Of a DNA stretch of 64,000 nt, positions 32,936 through 44,160 are shown in pieces. The stretch's first letter is position 1. Every line of letters starts with the position of its first letter. The notes under the pieces were generated by a model that saw only the letters and a list, made by a program, of their open reading frames with translations, was not told the origin of the DNA and ran no database searches. The position numbers and the translations under genes were made by a program. Origin of the DNA: Ypsolopha sequella (Eukaryota; Arthropoda; Insecta; Lepidoptera; Ypsolophidae); NCBI GenBank assembly GCA_934047225.1, contig OW204000.1, positions 19,796,001-19,860,000 on the forward strand, written 5' to 3'.

Positions 32936-33717
32936 TTTATATAGTTTAATTTATAGGTAAGTTTTTCTTCTAGGGTTTCGCATTTTATTTTATTATTTTA
33001 ACATTTTTATTGGTAGGTAATTTTAATTTAGTTTTATAATGTCATTGAATTTATTGTTTATAAATAAATCTGCTTTTCAAGAGATAGTTTGCAATTTATT
33101 TCTAGTGATATTATAACCTTTTACTATTTCTTTTCGATTAATAATTCAATTAGTGTTTTTAGAAATGCATAGTATTTTTTTATGCTTAACGTCTGTTTGA
33201 CAACGTCAAGATTTCAGGTTTTTTCTAATCAGGGTAGCACCTCACCTTAAGAAGTTTAGCTTTATCTTAACTTTTTTATGAAACAGCAGATTTTCTTTTC
33301 GTGAGTTCAGTGTTGTCCCTGCAGTAAAAGTTGTTCATATTCATGGCTAGAACAACCTGTTTGAAAGAAAAAGGTTATCAAATTAACACCCTGTGTTAAT
33401 ATAATGTATGAGTTCCGTCAACGTAAACGTAACTTGTTTAAAAATACACGTCATTAGACACCACATGAATCACGAATATATTTTGAAAATGTGCATCCTC
33501 GAAGATTTTTTTTTTTCTATTTTTTCTATCACCACGACCATTGCGGCAATTTTGCAACATTTTTCACACGTTTTATATTTCATACGACTTTGTTTATCGC
33601 GTGACAATATTATATCGTCAAACTTGATATGTTCTCTACAAAGAGCTTCTAAAAATCGTCCGCCTTCCGCCTTTGCAATTTACGCATACGTGTCAGTTAG
33701 CATTGTGGGAGAGGCTA
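32936..33717. other. Unassigned sequence
   Basis: No gene was recognised. The frame 33408-33800 runs into the hAT-like end and has no family features. Confidence 0.45.
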
Positions 33718-33800
33718 GGTCAGGGATGGACAAACAACGGCCCGCGGGCGATCTCCGGCCCGCGAAAGTTTGCAATCCGGCTACGGCCATCGAACCATAA
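33718..33800 (+). mobile_element. hAT-like terminal fragment
   Basis: 'tcagggatggacaaacaacg' with 'gcccgcgggcgatctccggc' and 'ccgcgaaagtttgc' is the 'CAGGG...GGCCCGCGG' style of hAT ends. The partner end was not found. Confidence 0.5.
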
Positions 33801-33962
33801 GTAGATAATAACAAACTTAAAGACTTGCTTACAATAATACATCTATGTTGGAGACGTTCGTATTTTATGTCCCTAGTATACTTGATTTGAATATCTATAG
33901 GTCGTTTCATAATTTTTTTCATAAATAAGAGATCTTTGAATGTTGTTGAAACTTGTGAGTCA

Positions 33963-34320
33963 ATAAATTCAAATTCAAATAGTTTATTTTGCAAAGCATA
34001 GTTATAGACACTTTTTACACGTCAAATTTATTGTAATAAAGAAAATACATGTAATAAAATAATAAATGTACATGAACAAAATTAAAGGTTTATTTAATTT
34101 ATGTAGCAATATATTTACGATTAAAATGATAGGTAAAATATATATTATACAAGGTAAAATCCAATCAGCCGTCCGAACCATTAAGTTATATAACTCAATG
34201 GCCCGAACCCATACCGGAGACCCGGCCAGGGACCAAGAACAAGGTTCAATGATCACCAACCGAGCCCCCAGCACGAATCCAGGCGGCCGACCAAATCCCA
34301 TCCTATATACTACATACTAA
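33963..34320 (-). mobile_element. LINE 3' end, minus strand
   Basis: 'aaattcaaattcaaatagtt' then 'tattttgcaaag' is a LINE tail read on the minus strand, with a GC-rich end at 34180-34300. A 99-codon minus frame (34002-34301) has no RT motif I can place, so it may be a 3' untranslated part. Confidence 0.55.
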
Positions 34321-35097
34321 TAGGTTACATATATAAATACATGCCTACCTCCGCCCATCCGATTAACCCATAAATCACCTTATTTCGAAAAATACAAATA
34401 TTTTAATATTAGTAAAGAATTTTAATATGCTTAATAATTGAAAAACCTGGCCCCCCATTAAATACTGTGAGTAAATATTGGCCTAGGTATTCATAGAAAT
34501 TCCCCCAAACAACCATATCATATCCTTTTGTTCACGAACATTAATTTACCAAAGATAGATAAAGAATCACTTCCAGCATTTTATTACATTTTCTTGCTTA
34601 ATAAAACATATTACATAGACCACGTAACGCGTAGACACGTACACTACTTCTTGACAGTTAATAAATGTTACAATGGACAAGGAAAAAGAAAAAAAAGATA
34701 ATTATTTTCGACGTAAGGCTGATATTATAGCGGATAGCGCTATGTGGACACGGAGGTATTGTGATAAATAGTAATTAATATTACACAAGTTTATTGTATG
34801 GACAGAGACAAAAGAATTATGTTTGAAGTGAGAACTTCTTTAGGCGCGTTGAGCGATTTTTGGTAGGGGAAAATCTTTTGGGTTCACGTCATCGATATGT
34901 CAGTCAAGTGTCGTTGCACCTCTTTAGGGGTATAGTAGTTTTTCTATGATCTATAGCTATGAGCTATGAGTATGACGTGAAACCATAGACTTAGGATTAT
35001 ATCCTAAGTTGGAATTTTATCCTTATTAGTCCCCATATGACTGCCAATGTTTTTTTTTGTTCGGGTTGGGTGGCTATTTTATACATACTCGTACATA
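34321..35097. other. Unassigned sequence
   Basis: 'ttaggcgcgttgagcgattt' with 'ttggtaggggaaaatctt' near 34842-34880 recurs at 47195-47230, so part is a dispersed repeat. Otherwise nothing was recognised. Confidence 0.5.
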
Positions 35098-35099
35098 TA

Positions 35100-35977
35100 C
35101 AGGATGGAAAAAATTCAAGGGCCCTGGGTGGGAACTACCTTAAATCCTTTAGTTAGCTCATTTTACTGAAAGGAGACATTCCTTTGTTTTTAAAAAGAAA
35201 GAAAACTACTTTCAAAGATCTTCTATAATTTGCTTGTCTCACCCGGGAATCGAACCAACTTAAAATTAAAAAAAAATACAACCTCGCTATTTTGTTATAC
35301 GAATTGGTAGGATTGTTTTTCAGAATAAAATTTGTCTAATAAACATTTAGTTTTTGAAATAAAAAAAATGAAAACTTATATTTATTTTATTTTATCATCA
35401 ATACGAAGAACACATAAACATGAAACATTTTTTTAACGAAGATGGATACTAAGAAGAGAAAATAATCCTGATAAGTTAAAGCAAAAAAAAACAAAATTTT
35501 AAATTGGAACGAATAATTTTATCGATTTTAAAAATTTTGAAAGTTATCGTTCGAATTTCAAATTAGCAAGCTTGTACTTCATACGATGTCTTTGGATGTT
35601 AGAGAGATAAGAAAATTAAAACATGTGTATCATTTACTTGTTACAAGTCAATAGTACTAGGTATTGTTAATAAAGAACTTGTAATAAATATTCAATTTCA
35701 TGGGTATCTCGTACAACAGATGAGTGTAAGACCAAATGTTTATTAGACAAATTTTATCCTAAACAATAATCCTACCGATTCGTATAATAAAGTAGCGAGG
35801 GTTTCTTTTTATTTTTAGTTGGTTCGATTCCCGGGTGAGACAAGCAAATTTTAGAAGATTTTTAAATGCAGATTTGTTTCTTTTAAAAAATAAAGGAATG
35901 TTTCCTTTCAGTAAAATAAGCCAACTAAAGGATTTAAGGTAGCTCCCCTCCAGGGCCCTTAATTTTTTTCTATTCTG
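35100..35977. mobile_element. Long-armed fold-back element, 878 bp, TA-flanked
   Basis: The left end 'caggatggaaaaaattcaag' and inverted right end 'aatttttttctattctg' have TA at 35098-35099 and 35978-35979. The arms are about 250 bp each (35100-35352 and 35738-35977) with moderate divergence. Each arm holds 'ttggttcgattcccgggtga' in opposite sense, a perfect pol III B-box-like word. The centre is AT-rich without genes. Confidence 0.8.
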
Positions 35978-35984
35978 TATAAAA

Positions 35985-36300
35985 AAAAAACCAGACTGAC
36001 TGACTGATCTATCAACACCCAGGCTAGACCTAGGAACATGAAATTTGGACTGAAGGTTCTTTGAATGACGTAGACAATAAGAAGGAACTTTAGGAAACTC
36101 CACGGGTTCGGAAAAAACAGGATCCGCTGCCTGGTCCATATACGAGTAAAATAATACCCTGATTAACTGACTCTACCAACGCCTAGACCAAAAGACTGCA
36201 CCTAAGAACATGAAATTTGAACTGCAGGTTCCTTGTGTGACATAGCTGTTAGCTAAAAACCGATTGTAGAAAAGTCCTATGGTGTCTTAAACGATTAGGG
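35985..36300 (+). repeat. Family F, two partial units
   Basis: 'ctgactgactgatctatcaa' begins the first unit and 'gattaactgactctaccaac' at about 36162 a second. Both are followed by 'gaacatgaaatttg' and 'aggttc...tgacgtaga'-like words. Confidence 0.7.
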
Positions 36301-36535
36301 GAGATGACAGAGTAAACAAAATATTATTCTATTTAGTCCGTCATTTAGATTAAACATATTGGACATGTATTTTTTCTTTTGTCAATCAAACAAAAAATGA
36401 CAGAGATAATGCGCGTCAAAATCTGGGAGTGGGGGCTGGTGACGTCACGTCTAGGTAAAAAGTGTACTTAGAAACGCTGCGGGCGCCCGCATATGCCGAA
36501 TCCACTAGACTACACAATTAATCATAAGAATGATA

Positions 36536-36780
36536 ATATTACACTACAGATTTCCATATGCTATGATCTTGACACACCTCTTTCGCCTCTTCCGCATTCT
36601 TTAATCTAGTCACACAGGCTCTTGCCGTTTGCTTTGACTTGGCCCTTCATTCTCCAATGTGTCACCAATTTATTCGGCATTGCACGTCCTTTTGGTGCGG
36701 AGCAAACGAGCTTTACCTTCCACTTTTGTGCACGAAATATATGTCAACTGCCATGGTACATGCTGAAAACCAGCGCTGTT
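36536..36780 (-). repeat. Family E copy
   Basis: 'cagatttccatatgctatga', 'cacctctttcgcctcttccg' and 'ctttgacttggccctt' match the order in 48780-48870. The 64-codon frame there follows the repeat. Confidence 0.65.
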
Positions 36781-36888
36781 TGTAATTTTTTACATTTCAC
36801 GGACAGCAATTGCTGAGAAGCATCCATTTTCCAAAACTGTATGTATATTAAATTATGTTATTATAAAATGTTCTACAGTACTACCAAA

Positions 36889-37019
36889 GTAACAATGCGC
36901 ATATAGAAATCTATAGCCGAGCGACCGGACGTATCACGTGACCGTATTGATTGTATAGAAAGTGTAAGGAAATACGAACTTTGCCGAACAGTGGCGAAGA
37001 TTTGTATGCGCATTATTAC
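36889..37019. mobile_element. Short MITE, 131 bp
   Basis: 'gtaacaatgcgcata' and the inverted 'tatgcgcattattac' (14 of 15) form the ends. The target duplication is unclear. Confidence 0.6.
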
Positions 37020-37212
37020 CTTGCGAGTAGTGTAAGTTTACTTTTTTGTTTACCTTTTAATGTGTTTTGGCAATAAATTTCCATTTTCTTTCTTTCTTTC
37101 TTCACTCTACATTCATACCTTCTTTCTACATGCTCAAGACAAGCGAAGCACATTTTCTATACTCTAGTTACTTCTTTAAGGCCGCAATGTTCCCTTATAA
37201 CGATATTTTTCT

Positions 37213-37590
37213 CCATCCATCCATCAGCCTACCTCGTCCACTGCTGGAGATAAGCCTTTCCAGGACTTTGCCACTCCCGGCGGTCATCCTGGAAGAATTG
37301 CCCATACTCACACACGCTGGGCAGGCGGTTTGGTGAGCGCGGTGCCGGAACCCTCGCACCAGGGACGCCGCTGCCCGTCACCAGTCTGTTCCATATAAGG
37401 CCCGGCTATTAGGGATGGATAAACCGCAATCCATCGGCCCCAGGCATGGTGGGCCTCCTGGTTTTTTGCCTGTGAGCTGTCCTCCTACTCTCCCCCGGAT
37501 TTCTTCGAGGGGTCTCCAAATAAGATGCCCGGCATCAGCTCTACCACCTTCAGTGTCAAACCAGACATACTCCACTCTACTTTGGTCTCT
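37213..37590 (-). mobile_element. LINE 3' end, second copy of the 30701 insert
   Basis: 'ccatccatcagcctacctcg' then 'tccactgctggagataagcc', and 'tgtgagctgtcctcctactc' further in, are the reverse complement of 31000-31065 and 30770-30800. The frames on both strands (GPRHGGPPGF... and its partner) stem from this element. Confidence 0.8.
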
Positions 37591-37644
37591 ATACCTTGCC
37601 ATTATAAACAATTAGATCTGAACAAAAATGATTCTAGTTTGCTT

Positions 37645-38330
37645 TAAAAAAAAAACAGCCAAGTGCGAGTCGACCCTTGCTCTTTAGGGTTCCGTACCTA
37701 TAACCAATTGTTTTAGACTAGATATTTATTTAATATTAGGTAATGCTGTGATTGTATCAGACAAAAAAACTGCAAAATTAAGTTGGTTGAGTATTCGGCA
37801 ACGTAACCCTAAAACTCCATTATAAATCGGCGTTTTTAGTATTTGTTGTTTAAAAACAGCATATGGTACATAATATACAGATATTTCAAATTCCTAACTG
37901 CTTTGGCCTTTGAGATAGACCCGGTAACAAAAATGGTCTAAAAATGGTAACTTTGATAACTTTAATAATGGTAACTTTTTGCCCCCTACTTCTTTATTTT
38001 TTAGGATAAAAACTATTTATATTCTACTTAATGAGCTCTAGAAAATGACACCCTACACTACACGCTAGGGTAAGAAAAAAAATTTTTTTTTCGGTTCTCT
38101 TTTCTTTCATGTATGATACCCCCCTGAAAAATAATTTAATTACATTTTCAATTCAAAATTCGGTTTTGGGTCAACATTTTACACAACATAAAAAAAAACT
38201 GGTTTCTATCTCATTCTAAGAGCTAGAGGCCCGTGACATATGGACATCAGGCAGACAGACGGACAGCCGAGTGACATTAATAGAGCTCCGATTTGCCCTT
38301 TGGGTACGGAACCCTAAAAATCGTTTACTA
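37645..38330 (+). repeat. Family A copy
   Basis: It starts 'aacagccaagtgcgagtcga' and ends 'gggtacggaaccctaaaaat'. A 'gcagacagacggacag' run precedes the end as in other copies. Confidence 0.85.
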
Positions 38331-38744
38331 AATTAGCACCTACTCAAATATGTAACGTCATTTCGTGTCAACAATCGGCTCTACTTATTAGCATCATCAG
38401 CTTGCCCAAACAGGGTCTAATGTATACCAAGGGCAAGCAAAAAATGTAGCAAAAAATACTCCTAAGGCTATGGCATGAAGGTGAGTATTTGTTAAAGTTT
38501 TTTGTTAGAGTCAGTCATGTCATGGCTTCTTTTAAGAATTATGGTTAGCAAAAAAGTGCCATTTTTTTTGAAGAAAGGTCTTTGATCTTTTGAAGTGTGG
38601 TATGAACGCAGTTATTGCGTACAACCTTCAAACATTTATCAAGGTACCATTTTTAGAGTATACTATTAGTAATTAATTACTGTCTACTAGATCTACAAGT
38701 CAAATTCAAATTCAAAATATTCAAATGTCATAGTTAGGGACGGA

Positions 38745-39460
38745 TTTAAGGCGCTACGGAAAAAAATCGACACTTTAAGAACTTGCATATCTACTTCGGT
38801 AAATAATATATTATTTTGATAAAATAGCATATTATTTTTAGAATCTTTGTCTAGGGATATGTTAAAACAGAAACGCAATTGGAGAAATTCGGCTCGATAG
38901 AAATATTTATTAAAATTAGGTCTTTTTCGACACCAATTCTCCTGGTTTGACAATTTAGAATGACATATGGACTGCAATTTATTTATTTTTATTTATTTAT
39001 TTATTTATTCACAAACATCTATCCTTACAGGCTAGCCTAATTCGATAGATATGTATATTCACAACCACAAATCTTACTTTCTACAACCTTTATAAGTATA
39101 CAATTTCAATAATAATTTTACAAAAACACCTTCTTGTAGCACAGCACAAACAACGCTGTTCTCGTAAACTCATTCCGAGCAACATGGAATATATCCTCTA
39201 TTTCCGAAATATAATTTAAGGCGCGGAGCGCTCGCGTCAATCAAACTTTATCCTACATCTTATATTTTATAAGATGGGTTTTAACGGTATCTAGGACCTG
39301 GTTAAACGAAATTTTGATAGCAACTTTAGTACATTTTATATTATTAAAAAACCGACATTTTGCTACTTTTCCACGAATCCGTCCCTCTCGCCCTGAGGGT
39401 TTTTTCGCATATGGAGTAACAGGGACGCTAAAACTTTTACATATCACCTAAACGAAGGAC
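38745..39460 (-). repeat. Family B copy split by a retroposon
   Basis: 38760-38982 and 39265-39460 are parts of one family B copy. The join ('tatggactgcaatt' and 'ttataagatgggttttaacg') is interrupted by 38983-39262. Confidence 0.8.
38983..39262 (-). mobile_element. Retroposon insert with (TTTA)n tail
   Basis: A 'ttatttatttatttatttat' tail at 38985-39010 begins the insert on the minus strand. The interior ('cacagcacaaacaacgctgt', 'gaaatataatttaaggcg') is likely LINE 3' untranslated sequence. No target duplication could be fixed. Confidence 0.6.
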
Positions 39461-39497
39461 ATGAAATGCTTTAGCCCGATAGCCTTCATACGCTATT

Positions 39498-39889
39498 GTG
39501 CGCGATGATATGAACGTTATTTCAATATAGTTTCTATCGATATTTGTTCCGACACAGGTCGACTCAAGGTCGTTGGTGGCTACCTGCCCCTTAAGGCGCC
39601 TAAAAACTTTTTTTTTACTTTGTGATGAAACTTGTCAGCAGGCCCTCAAAATCCTATCCTAAAAATTCGTTTTATTTTCCCGACATCATAATGCAGTGCG
39701 CGCTGATATGAACGTTATTTCAATATAGTTTCTGTCGATATTTGTACCTACACAGGTCGACTCAAGGTTGTTGGTGGCTACCTGCCCCTTAAGGCGCTAA
39801 AAACTTTTTTTTTTACTTTGTGATGAAACTTGTCAGAAGGCCCCCTCAACATACTACCCTAAAAATTCGTTTTATTTTCCCAGACATAC
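39498..39889 (+). repeat. Tandem duplication, 198-bp unit
   Basis: Unit 1 (39498-39695) and unit 2 (39696-39889) share 'gatatgaacgttatttcaat', 'gacacaggtcgactcaagg'-like words, 'ggtggctacctgccccttaa' and 'aaaattcgttttattttccc' with few differences. A truncated third unit is at about 40405-40500. Confidence 0.9.
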
Positions 39890-40847
39890 TTGTCATGGTT
39901 TTATCAATTTATCCAATGTTATCCATGTTGTTTAATTAACGCTAATAGGACCTGAAGGGCATTTATTGTGATCTACTAGCATATCCGCGCGTCAAAACGG
40001 CCGCCTATCCGTCCATTGAATTTGTGACATTGACTTAAGGCGCCTCTTCCAGCGTCATCCGAAAATAACTCTTTTGATAAAGTTATTTCTCTTAAACAGT
40101 ATGTTTAAAAATTATGAAAATAATATACCTATATTGTTAGTTAATCTATAAAGAACAGCTTCATTTTAGGAAATTATTTTCGCGTGTAAGAAACAGCATG
40201 GAAATATTGTTCAAAGTCAAGCTGTTTTTAGACTTAAATTAAGTATTATCGATTATTTCTTTGAAACCACAAATGGTATTTGTATGGTTATTTTAATAAA
40301 AGGAAAATATTGCTTAGAAAAATCATTTATGAATTTCTTTTTCCGTCCATCGCGTCCATGTGAAAAGTATTACTTTCTTCTATTTTGCGCCATCCGGAGA
40401 CCCAGCGACGTCGTAATGCAGTGCACGCTGATATGAACGTTATTTCAATATACCTATAGTTTCTGGCGGCTACCTAGACCTACCTCTTAAGGGGGGGGGG
40501 GTTCTCCTAATTTAGTCTCTTCCCAAACTCATTTTAAACCGTGAAATTATGATAATAAAATTATCAAAAGAAATATTTGTCATATTTACTCTTTGATCTT
40601 AATATTTCGGCCGTTCGATACGCGATTACTTGCATTTTCCTGCATCCAATAAAATCGGAAAGATAAGCCTAAACTGTGGTGTAAATATAATGTAATTTGA
40701 GTTGTATTAGGTTTTGGATGATAAAACTTATGTCAAAATAAACTTGTTACAACATGGGATATAAAACGGCCGTCATATTAAAAACCCATCCTTCTCAGTC
40801 CAAAATATTAAATAAAAACACTTTGTAATCGCAAGATTTCTAAGCGG
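39890..40847. other. Unassigned, with a third partial 198-bp unit
   Basis: 40405-40500 repeats 'gatatgaacgttatttcaat' and 'ggcggctacctagacctacc' before a G-run. The rest is AT-rich and unrecognised. Confidence 0.55.
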
Positions 40848-40935
40848 CACGGTTCCACTGAGCAGGAGAGACAAGTGTAAAATGAAAGCGTTGGAGCAGG
40901 ACCGATTTCTCCGGATACACTCGCCTTAACTATTT
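40848..40935 (-). repeat. Copy of the 10545-10815 repeat
   Basis: 'gaaagcgttggagcaggacc' and 'gatttctccgg' are the reverse complement of 10730-10760. Confidence 0.65.
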
Positions 40936-41929
40936 AATCTCCACATAATAGAGGTAAGATCTTGGTCCGACTGAACATAGAGAGTCGAGAGACGGTTTAT
41001 TGAAAATACGAAGATTTACACATAATCTTAAGTTTTCTTTTCATAAAATCAGATTAATATTGTGATTCGCAATAAGTATTATATTTAAAAACATTATTAT
41101 TTTACTCATCTAATTTTTAGGTAATTACTTGAGAATACCGATATTTTGTATTTATATTCAAGATAATCCCCATATCTAATCGACTCACAAACATTACCAA
41201 TCACAACTACTGATATTACCTATTTATATACATACATATTTACGTTTTAAATCGTAGATATCGGGCCAAGTTACAACGTTAGTAAATGGGCTATGTTTAA
41301 ATTAAAGTCGCAAATCTCTACTTTTTTTCTTTTCTACTGCTATAAAATACATTGTCAGTCAAAGGAACTACTAGACAGATTCTGATGCGGTTTTCAATGT
41401 TTTTTGCGGATGATTTCAATGTTTACATCAATATATACTTACCCTGTGTCTAACAGAAACTGAGCATTCCTAAAAAAAAGAGAAACCACTGCATTTTTAA
41501 ATCAATTGTCGATTCATTAATATGGATTAAGAGAGTGCATACAGAAAAATTCCAATTCTGAATTTGAATTTCAGGCTACTATATTCTAAAAGAAATATAT
41601 AGGATAGGTCCATAGAATATATATAGTATAAGTCCATAGAAATATATTAGGTCCATAGAAATCTGAATAAATAAAGACGAGAAGAAGACGAGAAAAGAGA
41701 ATTCTAAGAGACCAAAATGATCCAAAACGTAAAATAATAAAATTGTCTCGATACAAAAAATCAAGAAATTACCTCTAGTTTTGACAGATTTGCAATTTGT
41801 ACTAGAGGTATATGGTACAAACTACTAAGCCAAAAACTTGGTAAATGATATCACATTCATATAAACAAAAGCCCCAAGAAGCGATTTTATAAACATAACT
41901 TTAATTAAAGAGTAAGCATTTAACAAAAA
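40936..41929. other. Unassigned, with a short tandem patch
   Basis: At 41606-41665 'ggtccatagaatatatatag' and two shorter versions follow each other at 20-26 base spacing. No gene was found. Confidence 0.5.
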
Positions 41930-42095
41930 CTCAGTTTTTCGTGATCGCGGGTTGTTATAGCCACGGCTCAGAGCGCGCTATTTTAAACCAATAGGAAACG
42001 TCATATCATATAGTCAAAGAATTAATATAAAATAGAGTTTAGTTCTGTTTGATTGATGCAAAATGAGGAGCTCAATCTGTCTTTATACGCACCCA
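41930..42095 (-). repeat. Copy of the 9700-9840 repeat
   Basis: 'ccacggctcagagcgcgcta' and 'ttgatgcaaaatgaggagct' are inverted matches to 9720-9815. Confidence 0.7.
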
Positions 42096-42427
42096 GAAAC
42101 TGCCAACAAATTATTTCTCTACCCATTTTTAAACTTATTTCGTAAACTGAAAATAACAAATTCTATTAGTTTTGAAATAAAAGTTACCTATATAATACTA
42201 GTACACATAAAGAAAAATAAATAACGTTGCATAAACAACGAAAAAACAACAAAAACCAAATAACTCATCGTATTTTTCTTCGCGCATGTTTTTGTTTGTC
42301 TAAGGAATTCTCATTTCCCTCATATGTACGACTATCTACATAGAGATCTTTCCTCGTAACCATTTCTAGAGACACACAGGGAACGGTAGACTATAATCTA
42401 AGCTAGATTTATAGTCCAATAGATGAT

Positions 42428-42764
42428 TATAATAATAATAATAAACATTTATTCCGGATATTATATCCATGTGGTTAGTAACTATTATATTTACTTATAA
42501 TTACTTATTTCGTATTGGGTAGGATTGACAACTGCACCCAATGTATAATGAATGGGTTGTCAATCTTATCCACGATCGTGCTCAGGATGCTATTGGTAGA
42601 GGCTCGCACTCGGCGCAGCAGCGAGGCAGCGCGCAGCCTCATGATGCCGAAGTAGTCTTGGGTGCGCGCCACAGCGAACATACCCGACGCGCTGCACCAC
42701 CGCCTCAGCCCCATCAGCATCCTAAACGCGTTATTGTACTGGGTGCGCAGAACTCTCACGGTCT
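42428..42764 (-). pseudogene. 5'-truncated LINE, RT C-terminal part
   Basis: The minus frame 42505-42759 contains YNNAFRMLMGLRRWCSASGM then MFAVARTQDYFGIMRLRAAS, matching the C-terminal zone of a common insect non-LTR reverse transcriptase (general form YNNAFR-LL-LPR-CSASGMF). It reads to a stop at the end, followed by a tail of 'ttattattattata' type at 42428-42445 on the minus strand. Upstream RT domains are absent, and the 5' truncation abuts family B. Confidence 0.85.
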
Positions 42765-43105
42765 TTTTAAGGTGGTTAAGGCGATATAAGAAAGTTTTAG
42801 CGTCCCTGTAACTCCATATGCGAAAAAACCCTCAGTGCGAGAGGGACGGATTGGTGTAAAAGCAGCAAAAAGTCGGTTTTTTATTAATATAAAATGTACT
42901 AAAAATGATATCAAAATTTCGTTTAACCAGGTCTTAGATACTGTTAAAACCCATCTTATAAAATATAATTGCAGTCCATATGTCATTCTAAATTGTCAAA
43001 TCAGGAGAATTGGTATCGATAAAGACCTCATTTCAATAAATATTTCTATCGAGCCAAAATTCTCCTCGTTTCTGTTTTAACAGAGCCCTAGAGAAAGATT
43101 CCAAA
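42765..43105 (+). repeat. Family B copy
   Basis: 'gttaaggcgatat', 'cagtgcgagagggacggatt', 'attaatataaaatgtactaa', 'tcaggagaattggtatcgat' and 'ctgttttaacagagccctag' give the most complete family B copy. It is 5' to 3' opposite to 38745-39460. Confidence 0.8.
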
Positions 43106-43495
43106 AATAATATACTATTTTATCAAAATTATACATTTTGACCTTTAAATTGACCTTTAAATTTTCAAATCACTTTTTTCGGTTTTAATAGATAGATTAA
43201 CGATGTTAAAAGTCCATAATGTACGTCAATATAATCTTTATCACGTATCAGAGTTTTTGTAAGGAGTGACCCCCGCCCATATTAATTGTACCCTTTTTAA
43301 ATATCATCTCTATTGCCTAAGCAACAAGGGTTTCGAAATGATATGAAAGTTTTGACTTTTGATGGCATAGTACGCATTGGCATGTAGTAAGTTTTACAAT
43401 TTCATTTTAATACTCTATTGTATTCATGCAAAAATATCATTATGTTAAAAAAAAACAAGTAGTTTAAAAAATGCTTGAAATGATTTTCCAACTGT
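43106..43495. other. Unassigned sequence
   Basis: No recognised feature. Confidence 0.5.
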
Positions 43496-43745
43496 AGACT
43501 TGGATGTAATTAAAAACGGAAGAGGGAAGATGTTGTGCGGGCAACTTCTTAGGCATGACCCTCTAATAAAATCATCGTCGAAGGAAAAATAGAGGGAAAA
43601 AGAAGAAGAGGTAGATCGTATAGTGACGATATTAAGACAAAGGCAGGAGTCACACGTTACCACGTTGCATTACTTGGTTCTGGACAGAGAACGATGGAAG
43701 ATGCCATGGAACCAACAAGAGCTAGGCTCTTAAACAATTGATGAT
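43496..43745 (+). pseudogene. LINE endonuclease-RT C-terminal remnant
   Basis: The plus frame from about 43565 reads IVEGKIEGKRRRGRSYSDDI followed by KTKAGVTRYHVA and ends at 43740-43742. It matches the tail of insect non-LTR polyproteins ('GHLLRH...EGK-GKRGRGRP...D'). A preceding 'GQLLRHDPLI' lies in another frame (43527-43570), so at least one frameshift is present. Earlier domains are missing. Confidence 0.8.
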
Positions 43746-43749
43746 GAGA

Positions 43750-43815
43750 CTTGGATTTCAGAGCAGCAGTAGCTCAGTCCGAGATCCAGGTCCAAATCCT
43801 GCTCGATAGCTGGCA
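43750..43815 (+). repeat. tRNA-like SINE scrap
   Basis: 'gcagtagctcagtc' (A-box-like) lies close to 'ggtccaaatcct' (B-box-like), with the anticodon arm deleted. Confidence 0.45.
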
Positions 43816-44019
43816 CTAATAATTGTTAAACGATAAAGGATAACTATGATGTTTGAATACTTGGCGATTTATCCATCGCAAGGAGATATACATAAATTAA
43901 CATTATATCATTGCAGTATAGAAACGCAGAAAGAAAAGTAAATCTGGAGGTGAGGAGCTCTGATAAAGGATAAACTAATGAAGCAAGCATACCCTAAATA
44001 AGCACCACCCTTATCTTAC

Positions 44020-44160
44020 TCTTAATCATCGTCATCATCATCATCATCATCATCCGCCCGAGATCAAGCTGGCGTTGTTCAGTGGAAAAGGAGGCGGATA
44101 TCGTGGTCCTGTAGTGAGAGGACCTCGAGGACGCGGCGTAAGATCATCCTAACTGGAAAT
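44020..44160 (+). repeat. (CAT)n microsatellite with RGG-like open stretch
   Basis: 'catcatcatcatcatcatca' near 44030-44052 leads into a frame FSGKGGGYRGPVVRGPRGRG then VRSS and stop at about 44150. The Gly/Arg make-up is unlike its neighbours. It has no known partner here and could be an exon scrap, part of a transposon, or chance. Confidence 0.35.

Noticed and set aside
42541..42789. Plus-strand 82-codon frame rich in His, Arg and Gln
   Set aside because: It is the antisense shadow of the LINE reverse transcriptase remnant on the minus strand.
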